In this document: one piece after another, positions 10,641 through 25,300 of the stretch
Position numbering within the stretch: position 1 is the stretch's first letter
Layout of the letters: each line of letters starts with the position of its first letter
Assembly: GCF_009389715.1 (NCBI RefSeq)
Contig: NW_024067692.1
Location: forward strand, 1,183,501-1,247,500
DNA length: 64,000 nt
Origin: Phoenix dactylifera
Taxonomy: Eukaryota; Streptophyta; Magnoliopsida; Arecales; Arecaceae
Direction of reading: 5' to 3'
Notes under the pieces: model-generated
The model's database searches: none
Told to the model about the DNA's origin: nothing
What the model saw: only the letters and a program-made list of their open reading frames with translations
Program-made: the position numbers and the translations under genes

Positions 10641-13190
10641 GTGGGAGAGAGATTGAGGGTGTCGTTCTTTGATCAAGGTTTCCCGCGATTTATTTGTTGG
10701 CTAACGGCATTAGGGAATAAACTTTTTAAAGTTTTGGAGTTGCAAAAATTTGCAGGGTTTAAACGATATTTTTTGCTAAAAAAAAAGAATTCAGGATCAG
10801 AGAAATCCTGAATAAAATCTAGATGAAGGCTAGACTCAAAACTCAAATTCTCAAAAACTTTATTAACTGCGCTAATTGAGACTCAAAGGACAAATACCTG
10901 TATTTTTTTTAAAGATTATTATTTATATGAAAAAAATCATGCCCATTTCGATCTTTAGATTCTTTACACCATAATAACTATTTTTTTGACCATGCAAAAT
11001 AAAATAATTATGTCTGTGCGCGCATATGTGTGCATACGTGGGTGCGCGTATGCACACACGTGCAGGTGTGCTTGTGGGTGTTTGTGTTTGTGGGTGCACG
11101 TGCGTGCGTATGTGTGAGTGCATGTAACAAAATATAAAGAAAAATAGATTATAACAACAAGAAGAGAAGCAAAAATAGAGAACTAGAAAAATGTGGCAAG
11201 CTATTATTGATTAAGGCCTAACCCAAGCTGCATGATAATCAAAAAAAATATCAAAATGGGGATTAGAGCAACCACTAAATTGAAAGCAACTTTAAGGATA
11301 AATGCTATTTCTAAAATCCCAGCTTGAATCAAGAGGATAACAAATAGAATCCTAGATTTCTTCCTCTATCTCGAGGCTGGTTTAAGGGACGAAGGAGAGT
11401 AGACAAGAAATTTAAGAATCCAAACCATGGAAGACAAAGTCCTTGTCTTTACTTTTAAAAACCTCCTACAAATCATAATTATACATTAGGCATCTCTTCT
11501 TAACTGGATCATTTATGTGCATTAACATGCTACGTGATGTGGAGCAAAATGATGAGGTGAGTTTATATGTATTACGTTTGCATCTCCAAACATATAATAA
11601 TACAATCAAACAAAACTTAGAGGGGCAACATAGAGATTCTCTTAAAAAATATTGCATGTATGGTAATCCATGGAAATTTGCCTTTAATCGTAGAAGTTTC
11701 ATATCGACATAAATAAACCCTCTAGACTATCCATTGGGGCTCTCCCTAGAAATTTTATCTTTTTAAAAGTTTCTCATGTAAAATAATATTTTATGGCCCC
11801 ACCTCATAATAAAAAAGAGAGTTTTATGACCGAAGCAAGGTGAGAAGCAGATAGATCTAACCTCTTGAATATTTTAATTTTTAGATAACATATTTAGATT
11901 TAAATGATTTTAGTCACTAGAATCATACAGTTCTGATGTAGTCTACATTGATGAAAAGTTTTACCCGGCTAGTCTTGGATCTTGATGATGTGAGTTCACA
12001 TTTTAGACAGTACATCTTGATGCTACTCAATAAAAGATAATTTGGACAAAAAATGATAATTAATTGGAACTAGACACTTGCATGTGTGAGTTGGGGCTTT
12101 TCCCAAAGGAAAGGTCACACTCCTTTGCTTAACAACCAAAAAAAATATTTGAATTTTGGATGGTACATTCACATATATTTAAATTCGGATAAAATAACGT
12201 GGCAGGGTCTACCTCTGTTTTTTTCTCTTATAAAAATAAAACGACAACAAGTACACGCTAGGCACCCTCATAAAATTTTATGAGGGTGCTTTTTCTAGTT
12301 CTCCGAGAGGGTGTGAGTACGTGAATATGATGCAAGCAAGACACGTACCCAAAAGCCAATATCCCTAACCATCCGGTAGTAGTACACAAAGCATCAACCC
12401 CATATTTGGTATGTTAAGGTTATGTACCTTAAGCTGGTGGATTTTTTTTCTTCAAATAAATAATCCATACAATTTTAATACAAACATATTTAAAAAAATC
12501 AAAATATAGTACCTTCTAAAGCATTTCAGGCAGCTTTTTCTTTATCAATTTATAAAATATTTTTAAAATGATTAACCACATACAAAATCATTCAATTCAT
12601 AATACAGTTAGGCTAGTGATCCATATCCTCAATCATGCATGAAACTTTATAAAATTCAAAATTTCAAACAATATATCAATGCGGCAATGCATAGAGTCGC
12701 ACTTCTGGGTCGCGGCCCGCGGCCCACTAGATCAGGTTTTTCGTTTTACTTTTTACCAAAAAGAAAGAAAGTAAGAAAAAAAAAAAAAGCAGCTTTGCTC
12801 AGTGTAACACTATTTTGACTCTCATTTGGCACGCGAAATGAATATTATGACAAAAGAAGTATTTTTTTATAAGATATTGCCAGGTTTCTACGTAATTCAA
12901 CCATAGATATTTTTAACGACCAGTGTAAATTGGTAGATGCTTATCAATATTACTTTCGTTTTCTATTCTCGTGCGTAATTTAACTATTTAAACCGGGAGG
13001 GCACGGACTTCCCTCTTTTTTTTTTTTGTTTTTTTTTTTTTGTTTTTTCGGGGGGAGTTGGAGTGGCCATTAAAACCGGGCGAGGGTCCGAGGGAGAGAT
13101 GGGGCGAATGGTAGGAACCTTCTGGAACCACACAACCAATAAAACGAAGGCTCTTGTACCCTCTCGATTTTCTCTTCCCTTCTCTTCCCC
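10641..13190. other. Intergenic region upstream of TWD1, no gene seen
   Basis: AT-rich DNA with A/T homopolymers. It holds the alternating GT/GC tract at 11011-11126 and long T tracts at about 13014-13050 just upstream of the TWD1 leader. The open frames are short and unlike any family I know. Confidence 0.45.
11011..11126. repeat. Alternating purine-pyrimidine (TG/CG/CA) tract
   Basis: About 115 bases of nearly strict alternating purine-pyrimidine sequence rich in GTGTG, GCGCG and CGTGCG words. Such sequence can adopt Z-DNA under supercoiling. It is a degenerate microsatellite rather than a gene; the reverse-strand open frame over it is low complexity. Confidence 0.6.
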
Positions 13191-13242
13191 CAATTAAGCG
13201 CGGTCTCGGTCTCGGTCTCCTCGTGCTGCTCTCCTCTAAAAA

Positions 13243-13356
13243 GTGAGTCATCCGGTTCTCCCGATCTCTTTCGTTGCTCTGTTCCACCATTTTTTTTTTC
13301 CTATCCTTCCATCCCTTGTTGAAATCTAAGGAAAAAAAGTGACTGAAATTTTGCAG
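13243..13356 (+). other. Probable 5' UTR intron of TWD1
   Basis: A GTGAGT donor at 13243 and a pyrimidine-rich TTTTGCAG acceptor ending at 13356 bracket a 114-bp T-rich segment 38 bases before the TWD1 start codon. The upstream leader contains a GGTCTC triplet repeat and CT-rich sequence typical of plant leaders. Inferred from splice signals only. Confidence 0.45.
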
Positions 13357-13393
13357 ATTCCTGGGATCCAATTCGAGAGGGCCTTATTCAGAA

Positions 13394-16300
13394 ATGGAGG
13401 ATGCTCAGGATCGGAATAATCAATCCAATGGTGACCCCTCTCACTCTTGTTAGTGTCAGCCATCAGATTCCAGATATCTTTTATCACTTATTATTATTAG
13501 TTTGCGGGGGTTGGGGGGGTTGGTGCTAATCGTAGTTGCTCATTTTATTTCTGGAATGTCTCTGCTAGACCATAGCAGTTCAATTCAGCAGTCCGAGATT
13601 GGTACATCTTTGCTCAATTCAAAAATGTCTGTTTCAATTTTTATCTTACATGACAGGAAGATTAATATCAAATAATTTTGTAGTGCACATACCTAGGTTT
13701 GAATGTGTTCGCTTTTCGTCTCATTCTAATCCCATCTCCTTTCATTTTCTTCTTTTCTTGTTTGTTCTCGACATCTTTTTCGTTCATTTCATGGCATTAT
13801 CTCTCAAAATTGTTTAACATCATAACCAGCAGACCAGCAAAGTTGGGCTGACCTTATCTTTTCACCATGATGATCAATAAGCAGTTTTGCCAATGTTCTT
13901 GAAGTCTAGAAAAAAAACATTGATTCGTGTTTTGTTTTGTTATGAGTTTGTACGGAATAAAATGAGGGGCTGAAGATCCTCAACTTTTTGGACCCTCATT
14001 TCAGACGATGCAGAGTGACAGTGATCGTTAATGCTGTTATTCGAATGTTGAAAGACACATAATTTTCATTCTTACGTAGTTCTTAGATACTTAGTAGGAA
14101 TTGGATATTTTACTTCCTATTCAAGCTTCTGTTTAGTCTATACTTTTCTTTTTTATCTTGTAATATATCCAATAGCTGTATTGTTATGCCAAGGACAGTA
14201 TATCTCCCCCCCCCCCCCCCCCCCCCCCCCCCCTCATTTTAATAAATTTCCTTACACACCTGTTTCATATAATACACATTCAAGATCTCTCTGGCTAGAC
14301 ATCTATATTATTTATTCCATGCTTTTATTTTGTTCCTGATTCTCCTCCTAAGTTTTACTTTAGGTATTGCTTTATGCTTATGTCTTTGAATTGGTTAATA
14401 TTTTCTGTTCTGTTACTTGCTGACATATTTATTTGGTAGGCAATCATATATATGGTTTCTTTTGGATCTATTGAAATTTAATAGTCACCCTGGATGCGTA
14501 GTTTTTCATTCTATATGCATTGTGTAGATCCGAATGATGATAATGATATCATCACTGAGAGTGCCGCAGTTGTGCGTGATGAACCTCCCCAAGATGACAA
14601 AGGACCCCCGAAGATTGACTGTGAGATGGAAGTCCTTCACGACAAAGTCAAGAAGCAAGTAATTAAGGAGGGTCATGGTCAGAAGCCGGCAAAATTTGCG
14701 ACATGCTTTTGTAAGTGCTGTATGGTTAGGTCTACCATGTCTTGTCCCTTGAATGAAGTTCACAAGCTATTTAGTGGCATTGTGGTTTCTTTTATTTGAA
14801 GTGATGCTATGATTATGTTGCGAAAGGTTTATGTGCATAGTATTTAGATGGCTGTTTCCCTTTAGTTTAATGATGCATCAATTTTCAGCTTTTCATGTGA
14901 TAAAGAGGCAATGACAAATACCTTAATCTTCAAGTTTTATTTGATTTATGGGGGTTTGCTATTTATGCTAATACTGAGCATATGTGATGCATGGAAGGGT
15001 TGAAATGCACATACTAAATGTTAGTTTTGGATTTATAAATCTACTTGCCTGATGACCAACATGCATGTTTTTCAGTCTTAGTCATGCTTTTTGAGAAGGA
15101 TGTAGGAGAGTATTTGTGAGATAGAAGTGATTTACTAAAGATGTTTCACATCTTCCCAGGCTCTGTAGTTGGTTCATAGCAAATTTCTTCTGACCCATCA
15201 CACCAATGTTGTCCAAGCTGGGAAAAAAATATTCAGAATAGTGACCTCTTCTATTAAAATCAGTTGTAAACACAAGAGCTGTATCCTGATATGGGCAAGC
15301 TCCAGATCAAACAGGCGATTGAGTCTTCTGATAACGCATTCCCAACCTGTTTGACCAATCTTATCTGGTCCTAAGAAATCTGCTATTTGGCAATAGCCTA
15401 TTGTCTGGAAGACAAGCTCTATATTTCAGGCATTTGGTGCTGTTAGAAAAGAATTCTATCAGTTTAGTCTGTTTGTCCAAAAACCAAGTCTAAAACCAAC
15501 TCTAAGTTGGAGTCTTTATATGCTATTGGTTGGGATGAACTTTTTGCACATATATACATTATAGTGTGGTAAGACTGAATGTCTCAGACAATTGTTCATC
15601 AAGTCAAAAGGAAACCTCAAGTGTGTTTTGGCATTTACGCATGAGGTTTTGAAAAGCAAAAACCTTTATTGGTTAGGTCTGGCCCAGTAATTTTTCTTTT
15701 ATCCTTATTGTTCTTCCTCAGTTTTGTCTTCCAAGTAGCCGACTAGCTAGCAATTAGGATAATTACAATTTACAACTTAAAATAGGTAAGAAAATGGAAA
15801 GCCAAAACATGACAACAATTTATAGAAATAGAAAAATTATAAAAAGGATTGTAACACAACTTAAGCAGCAAATAACAATAATTGATATAAGAAAATTGGC
15901 ATCTTCATGTGGCAGAGGAGGCAGTATAGCAACAAGTTTAGGTGCAAGAGGAAGAAGAGGGGAAGAAGTAAGCAGCAACGGCCGAAAGGTGTGAAGGGTG
16001 AGGAAGGACAGTTAAGACAATAAGAAAAGAAAAGAGATATGACACATTTGGAGCATCGGTGGAAGAGGCCCGGCAAGCATAGGGTGGCGGAAGAGTCGTT
16101 TGGTAGGGTCAAAAGATGAGAAGCAACAATAGGTGTCACGCCCCAAATTCAGGATATAACACGGCCATGCTACCAAGGGTTACAACTCACGATAACACAA
16201 AATCAACCATTACATTTAGCCCATAAATCCATCACAAATAAAATATAATAAAAGAATTTAATTCCATCATCTATTAAATAACAAATTAAACCTTGGTTCG

Positions 16301-19300
16301 GAGCATCTAAATCCAAATATAATTACCAAACCCATAATCTGCAATAATTATTAAGCTACAAATTCATAACCAACTAATAAACTAAATTTCTTCTATAAAA
16401 TCAGCAAGCTTGCTAACGCAAACTTCAAGCCTGAACCATCCTTCGTCCTTACTGGCCCTAGTCGTCTGGAGAGAGAAAAATAAAAATAGATATTTGTGAG
16501 CGACACAGCTCAGTAAGCACATCTTATGTAGGAAAAACATGATAATTTGAAAAATAATAAGGAGCACAATATCTACTTACCTCTTTCGTCTTAAACTTTC
16601 AAACTTCGTTGGGTAAATCTGCTAAACCTATTTGAAAAAAATATTAAATGCAAGATAAATTTCTATTTAATGATTTTAATCGAATTAAAATAATAAGGAA
16701 AGGCGACGGTTAGTCGGGTGACAGTGTTTGGCGGCCCCGGATAGGTAAGGTTTAAGCAACTTGATCAATGAATCATGAGGTATGGACTTGATAGTCAACT
16801 TTAAATACCACGTAATAGCACGTATCTTGTAGGATAGTAATTGCGGGTATCGATTCACAGGGATTGGGGTACGGTTGTTTTCTTAAAAATAATATTTGAA
16901 AAAGAGAGTTTGTGAAGAATACTACACTAAGCAATTTAATAAGGACTGTAATAAAAAATGATATGAGTAGAAGAGCCTAGGGCAAGGAATTCACTACTAA
17001 GATCGTAACAAGGATTATTTGTATTTTAATTCGTTCTTGGATTAACATGCAAATTGATTACAAGCCCTATAAGCATTCAAATAAAAATTCACTTAAGTAA
17101 TTTTAGGAAAACCCATCTTCAGTAGGTATGAAATGTCTACCCTAAAATAAGGTGGCAGGACATTGCATCTTCCTTAAGCATGGATTATCTTTATACTCAC
17201 TCAGTGATCATGAAAAATAGTTGTACGAACATCATATTTAAAATCACAGAGATTAAATATGAGATGAAAGAAAAATATTCATTTAAGAGTAAGAGGATTC
17301 ATACAACTCCAAGAACAAAAATTAAAGATACAAAATCCTTATTTCTCTGTTAGAGCTTCATCCAGCCCCAGTGACGGAACTCAGCCTTCCATAGGATTGT
17401 GGATAGCAGCAGCACAGAGGGCTTCCATCACCTTCCACGTCTTCTTCTCTCTCGGTCTTCTGTGGGAACTCCAATAAGAAGAGTGAATGGGATCAGCCGG
17501 GGAGAATCAATGCCCCCTGTTCACGTCGACTCCCCTTTTTATAGGCTGCCAACTCCTTCTCTACTCCCCTCTTGAGCTGATCCGGTCGCTGGTGATGCGG
17601 CTTCAACGCAGAGGAGACGTGGATGTTTGAGAGGATTTCGGAGGGATGAGATGGTTGGGAGCGAGCTGGGAGCAGGGGATGAGCTTGGGACGTTGGGAGG
17701 CCGTAGAACCTGGGATCTAGCCTTGGAAGCTTATCCACGGATGCTGAGAAGTTAATCGCGAACGGTAGGAAGTTGTGGACGCGTTGTAGGATGCATCTGG
17801 TTGCGATCACTCGAGCGGGGGACGCTGGGATCAATCCGAAAGAAGCTGGGATTTGAGTTTATCCCGTGGATCATGCGGAGGATCTTGGTTCTATTCTTTG
17901 GATGCGGCAGATCACCCACGGTTGGCTGGGTCAATCCGGGAGAAGAGGAGAGTTTGAATTCGGCTAATGGCTGATCTGTGGGATAAGGATGATTGCGAAC
18001 GGATTCGTGAGCTGGGAGGAAGGCTGCGGACGACTTACGATCGCGGGAGAGAGGAATCCGGAAGAAGAGAATCATGGACGTGGGACCTTTTGCATGCATC
18101 ACGGGAGGATGGGGCATGGCGAACGGCTGGGAGGCTTGGGATTTACTGGGACGAAGTTGTTTGGGATGCTCACGGGATGAAGATGAATCGTGGAACACCC
18201 GGTCGTGGGAGGAGATGGGATGCTGGGACGTGATCCACGGAATGGGGAGAGGATGAACTCTGTTCTGTTTTTGTGGCTGGGAGAAATCTGGAATGACTCC
18301 GGGTGAAGAGATGGCTCCGCGCGGACAGGAGGAAGGTTGGATTTGTGAACGAGATGTGAGGAGGGGTTGTGGATGGCTGGATTCATGCGAATGAAGGATG
18401 TGGCTATAGGATGGACTCGGAACAGGGGAGAGGACACGTGAACTTGGGATGGCCACATGCTGAGAAGGGAATTTGGGAAGTTTGGACACGTGGGAAGACT
18501 TGTTTTTGATGGGTGAATGTGTGAAGAAAAGGGAAGAAATTGATGAAATGCAGTGTGGGTTTAAGCATCATTCAATTGGGTTTGACTCGACCTGTATACA
18601 TAAGGCTTTTAATCAATAAATAATCAAATCAAACTTGAATTACCTTTATTAATTTATTATAATGCAATGATGAAGGAAAACACATTTTCTCATGTTTTGA
18701 TTTAAAATATGTGCATAAAAATAGGGATAAGTGCTATGTAAAATAAATTAATTTATACATTATTTAGCACTTATCAGGACTCGTTCGACAGGGTTCATCA
18801 ATAGTGGTTTAGGGACATTCAACAGAGCCGGGATAACCGGTCCGGTAGGCGGCCCGAGTGCCAGAGCAGTTTAGGCCCTCTTTGCAGGGGTCAACTCAAG
18901 TTTGTAGAATAGGTAGACGGGACTCTATATTGGAATTCATGGGTCTGTTTAGAGAGAGAAACAAGTAGATGCGAGAGAAAGAAGAGAGAAAATAAGAGAG
19001 AGAAAGAGAGGGATGGGCTCTCTCTTTCCTCTTCTTCTTCGTCTCTTCTTTTCTTTCTTTCTTCTTCTTTTATTGGTAAATAGGGGAAGGAAGAGGGTGG
19101 ACTGGTGGCTGACTATGGTGGTCCGACGAGGTGGCAGTTGGCGGTGGGGACATGTGGCGGAGGGCGGCCGGCCGGCCAATCAAACCAAAAAACAAGGCCA
19201 AACAGGAAAATTTCTTGGCTCGGTGATTCTTGGGTCTCAACCCACTCGTCGGCGGCTAGGGATCCGACATCTGCTAGGGGCCAACTCAGAGATTGGGGCT

Positions 19301-22300
19301 AAGGTCTCGACAATGAACATCGCCGGCGGAGGCGGCCGGAAGAAAAAGAAAAGAGAAAAAGTAGGGGTTTTTGTTCTCGGGTGGTTTTCGAAAAAATAGA
19401 AGCTGGCAGCGGGTGGTTTAGGACTATGGAGAGAATAGGAAGAAAAGAGAAAGAAAACCAAGGCTTTACCTTGCTTCGGCGAGCTCTCTGACCTTGATTC
19501 CCGACGGGCACGGTGACGGGAAGCCATGGACTCAATGGGAGAACAGAAGACAGACAGTGGTGGTCGACATTCGATGACGTTGGAGGGAGAGGGGCCTTTT
19601 AAAGACGGAGGCAAGCCTCTGACTACTCGTGGGAGTTTGACTCCTACTGCGAGTCGATCGGGAGTCTTCTTCTCCACCATTTTTCTTTTTTACTTTTGAT
19701 GGAAACATGGGCTGGGCTAAAGCCTAGTCGGGCTAGTCAAGTGGACCGGGCCTTGACCAGGCCATCACAATGGGAATGACCAAGGAGATGGAGGAATTTT
19801 ATTGGAAGAAAATTGTTCTCCTATGTGGCCCATGATGGAGCACGTAGATTGGGACATCATTGCTGATGAACACCAATTTTGTGATATTTCAAAGATGCCG
19901 TAACTTTTGAATCCAACTATGGGGAAGAGCTTATTCTTATTAAGCTATAATTTATCTTTGTCATCATTGTTCAAAGTAATGCGAATTACCTTTCATCAAC
20001 TGCATCTAGTTGTGGTTAGGATGGGTTCATTGTATTGCTGCATGTAGCAAACCTCGTCCTTGGTTTGCCTATATGGCTATCTATAATTGGCACAACTTGC
20101 ATTACTAAGAGTTCTTCTTGTCTCATGAAAGATTTTTAAAGAATTAGTGATGATCTGTGTTTATTGTACAAGTTTTTTAAGTCTGTCTTTGATGTGGCAG
20201 TGCACTATAAGGCATGGGTTGCAAACTCTTCACACAAGTTTGAAGATACCTGGCAAGAACAGCGACCAGTTGAACTTATCTTGGGAAAAGGTATTTCATG
20301 TCATTATATTTTTCAATGCATCTTTTGTTTTTACAGTAACTCCTATCTTTGCTGTTTCTCTGCTCTCATTCTTCTCTTAGCGTCCCAAGCAGCATGGAAC
20401 TTGTATAGTTGGTTCTTGACTTCCCATGTTGCTTAATAATGTCTATAGATCATTTCTGCCTATTAATCCTGTCTCACATGGATATTTTATCAATATTACA
20501 AAGATTCAAGTGTTGTTCCAAAACAATAAAAAAAAGGGGGGTTCTTCTGGCTCAATTTCAAGTGGTGCCATGCTGTATTTACCTGTCAGTTTGGAATGGG
20601 TTGATATCCTGCATATCTGCTGGAAATTGCATCAGACTTGCCTGCTTTCCACCTGCTGCACCAGTTCGGCATCAGTGAGCCCTCTATGTGATCATATTGT
20701 GCCAATACATGGAAAAAATCAACAGAATATGCAATGCTCCATGAGTAGCTACTTTGAAAATGCACAAGCTAGAAAAATCTATGATCCTATAGAGATCAAT
20801 TATGTTTAGCTTCAAAATGATGAATAGACTTGCTTTTTAATTGTAAAAGGCATAAGTTATTCTCTTGAGCACTTTTTGTTATATTAGCAACACCAAAACA
20901 TTAAAAGATACTATTTATTTTTAAAAAAAGTTTCAAGTATCTACTTCATTGGTATGTATAGTTCTGCATTTTGATGAATACACCCCGACAGCAAGCCATG
21001 CTGACCAATTCTTGGTCCCCAAAATACATAAATTTGCTTGTGTTGCCTAGCTGTACTATGCATTTTATTATACTATGCAACAATACTGTCAACCATGGTC
21101 CTTAGTAAGTTATCCTAAAATTAACTACTATATAGAAATTAAGTATATGTTCTTTTAAGAGTTCACGAGCACTCTGGTCCCCATTCATGCCACCTAAGAG
21201 TAACAAAATGTCTTATAAATTATGACATATTATAACATCATTAATATCCTATATTCACATTTAATTTCTTAAGTGTGCTTTAATTTACTATTGCATATAT
21301 GAAGATGATGTACGGAATTAAATGAAAGAAATGCGACAAACTTCTCATGCGTAGGAAGTGTAGAGAAAATTTTAAATCACATATTGAACCAAAGAGAACT
21401 TAAACTGTATAGTTTAACAAAAATGTAAAGCGAGATGATATCTCGAGATGTATTACATGTTTTCTGAATAAGAACAAAAAACAGGACCTTAATAAATCAG
21501 ATTGTTGTAACAGATAGAAAATTATAAATCACATTAAAGTTTTACAAAGACCTTAACTGACAAGAAGTTTCAATGGTTGACTCAAAAATGAAGAAAACTT
21601 CAATGAAAATCTTATAAATAGATTAAAGCATACATGCCCATTATCATTTAAGAAACAAGGACATGAGCTTAGCCTAGAATTTTGTTTCATAACCACATCA
21701 AATGTTAATGAGGGCGTGAGCTTAATCAATTACATTATCGTAGTTTTATTTCAGATCAGGCACTCCGTGCCTTTCTTTCTCTTCATATATTTTATAGAAA
21801 GAAACATATTGGAAGTGATCAACTAAAAGTAAAAGAAAATTTTGTATTTTATGTGTATGTGCATGTATATGCATTGTACACATAATATATGTATATGTAT
21901 GAAACACATATCTTTTTTTTCTTTTTTTGGAAATCCTCTGATGCAATTGTTAGGAGTTGGTTGATTCTGTTAGCCTTTATGAGCAGCTGGAGAGGGTAAG
22001 GAGGTCAAGGATAAGGCTGTCTATTCCTCCACCCACCACCCCCCACCACCACCACCCTTTGCTGCGGGAAGATCACTCCATCTTTAGCCCTGGTCATAGT
22101 AGCCATGGCTGTTGATCTCTATTACTGCCTAATATATGGGTTCTCTCTTCTGCTGGTGGCTCTCTTTTGGTGTTACTGCCCTGGCAAAGGCTACGGCTAC
22201 ATTCATTTTCCTTGCTTCCTCAATATCCACCTATGCCCCCATTACCTCCCTTCCCCATTTCGTGATTCTCACGCCTTACCCTGTTTCCCTGGCCAGTGGC

Positions 22301-25300
22301 TCCAAGTTTGAAATATTGGTATCTGGTAAAAAAGTAGGAATTCTGATAGTTTAATGTAGGAAATTGTGAGCATTCAAACCATGTAACTTGTGCATTCAAA
22401 TGCATTTGCCTGTATCCTTTTCTGAGTAATGAACTAAGAGATATATTATAGTTGGGGGACAGGTAAAGTTTTTTCATTCCCTGCTCTCCTCTCACCAGAA
22501 CAATTTTAGTGCAGAACTGCAAGATAAGGCCTCTATGAACTCAAATATTATAAGAATACGTAGTCACACCAAGGTGTTTCTTGAAGGAGGATATGGAACC
22601 TTGTTTAAGTATAATTTATTTCTATCTGGAAAAAATCATTTCCTAACAGGGTATACAATGGTATACACAAGGGCTATCTGATCCATGAGCTTAAAATCTT
22701 GTTGTCAAGAAACTAAATAGATGAAGGGAAAAACTCATACGGTCTAATTCAATTAATGACTAGGCTGATGCCTTATGACTGTCAAAATGGAATTTTTTCA
22801 TGGATTGTTAATTATGGCCATATAATGTCAAAGAATTAAATAATTAAAAATTATAAATGTAACTTTCAAGCCTTATTCCAACTATTTTTAGTTAGCCTTA
22901 TGGATCCTTTTTCATGAAGAATTCCTGTTTAGGACCAATATGTTCCTGATTCTATTCCAGACTTAATTTTTTCTTTTATTACTTTTAATCTTGACTAAAT
23001 AGTCCTAGAAGGCTAAAATCAATATGGTGAAAACTTTGATATGATTTCAAAGAATTAAAAAAAAAACTAGAAGTCTCATGGAAATTTTAGTTCTGTTCCA
23101 CACTAATACTGGAAGAACTTGAAATTGGCCATGTACCTGAGCCATGTCGTAGACTGAATCACTTCTTTTCCTATATAAGTGATCAACTAGTGAGAACTCT
23201 GTATTCATTCTTGAATTGATTAGGGAGAAATAATATGTAGCATAGAAATAATTCTGACTCTGCTTATGCCACAACAGAAAAGACAGAAATGACAGGGTTG
23301 GGCATCGGTGTGGCAAGCATGAAGAGTGGGGAGCGTGCGCTGTTGCATGTGGATTGGGAACTAGGCTATGGAGAAGAAGGAAGTTTTTCATTCCCAAATG
23401 TCCCCCCTATGGCAGACCTTCTGTATGAAGTTGAGCTTATTGGTTTTGATGAAGCTAAAGAAGTATGTTGCCTCTTGTTTATTGCTACTGTGGCATCTTA
23501 TATCAATAATCGTCTCTTGTTTTTTGCTATTGTGGCGTCTTATATCAATAGTCTTCTAATGCTTGGTGTGTTTATATTGCCAAATTTGTATGCAGATTTT
23601 TATTATAGGTGAACCTTGAAGCTTAGATAATTAAAAATTTAAGCTTGATATATTATTGTGAGTTTGTGACATATGTCTGTTAACAGGGGAAAGCCCGAAG
23701 TGACATGACAGTAGAAGAAAGAATTCAAGCAGCTGATAGAAGGAAAATGGAAGGAAATTCTTACTTTAAGGAAGAAAAGCTTCAGGAGGCCATGCAACAG
23801 TATGAAATGGTTATCAACTATATGTCCCTTGGATTTCTTCATTTTTGTCCTCTTTTGTAGTTACAAGTTTTGTAGGAAGTCATAATGAACTTTTCCTTCG
23901 TGTCAGGCAATAGCATATATGGGCGATGACTTCATGTTCCAGTTATTTGGAAAATACAGAGACATGGCCCTGGCTGTTAAAAACCCATGCCATCTTAACA
24001 TGGCTGCATGCATGCTCAAGCTAAAGAGATATTCAGAAGCTATTGGACAATGTAGCATCGTACGTTTATTGATTAAGTTGGTTTATAATTGCTTGCATTA
24101 CTTTGTGCTTCTTTTTTTTTTTCTGATCATTGCTTGACAATGACAGAGACCTGGTAAATAGATGATTCCTATATGCATGTTATATTTGAAGACTATGTTT
24201 TTCAAAAATTGTTTTGATTTTCTGTTTAAAAGATACTATCATATAGTTCGTCTTTCCTTTTCAATATTTTCTATTAAAACCCACCTCATTGTTTCTTTTC
24301 TAAAACAAAATTTCTTTTCAACTCCCATGGAGAAGTAGCATAAGGTAATTTTGTTTTCAAGCATTTTGTACCAGTTGTAGAGTGTTGACATCATGTTGAG
24401 GACTCGTTGCAAATAGTTCTCATTCAAAAAAGTATAACATGAACCAGTAGGTTGACCATATCTAAATGAGACTAAATAGTGCTTTGTGGAGTCATAATAT
24501 TTAGCTATAAGGTGGGTACAGATATACGCACTAGGTTTTGCAAAGCTAAGAATTATGGTATGCCATACTGTACCGAACCGGACAGTATGGGCCGTACTAT
24601 ACCAATTCGGTACTGGTATATGGTACGGAAGGCGTACTGATACTCAGTACGCCAAACTGGATCCCATACCGGATGTATTGACATAGTGACAAGGTGGCAC
24701 CGGTAATGGGGCTCAGTATTGAGATGCCATACCTTGCTAAAAATATTGAATTGGATTCATGACAAAAGTGTGGTGATTGAGTAGTAAATAACGAAACTTG
24801 GGGAAGCTTAAAAGTTACACCACAAGTGTTTGAGGGGATGGAGAACTAATTGAGCTTGTGCGAGAAGGTCTCAGTAGGGTTGGATGGAAGTTGTAAGATT
24901 GGAATTGGAAAAGTATTGTCTATTAAGGGTGAGCTTTAATAGGAGCAAACCCCCAGTGTAGTAAGCCTTGTCAGTGTTAGCTACTGTTATATTTTAGAAC
25001 TTGGTTTCCTTTGTTCTTATTTACCTTATGAAAAGGAAATATACAATTCTGTAATGAAACATCAATCTTTTTTATGTTTTCTTTTTCACCTCGTGTCTAT
25101 TTTACATGATCGTCGTAATTGTTGAGAGCTGGTGCTGGTTGGTTCTATATTATATTACTATGTTGTAAGAATGAAAGGAATGATTGTCATTCTATTCTCG
25201 AAGTAGGGCATTTGAGGGTTATACCATTTTCATTTTTGTTTACATAAATGCGGTCTTGATCTTGAAACTGTTAAATTTATAAATACTGTGCACTGATTGG

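Larger units (their letters stand above)
14711..20200 (+). other. TWD1 intron 2 (5.5 kb)
   Basis: Begins GTAAGT directly after the exon codons for ATCF and ends in GATGTGGCAG before the exon encoding HYKAW. About two thirds of its length is taken by two nested LTR insertions (16134-19769). The rest is AT-rich unique-looking sequence; no RNA gene was recognised in it. Confidence 0.85.

Noticed and set aside
17752-18489. 245-codon reverse-strand open frame in the TWD1 intron
   Set aside because: Sits in the GC-rich centre of the inner solo LTR; low-complexity Ser/Pro/His content, no known domain, frames open on several strands together.
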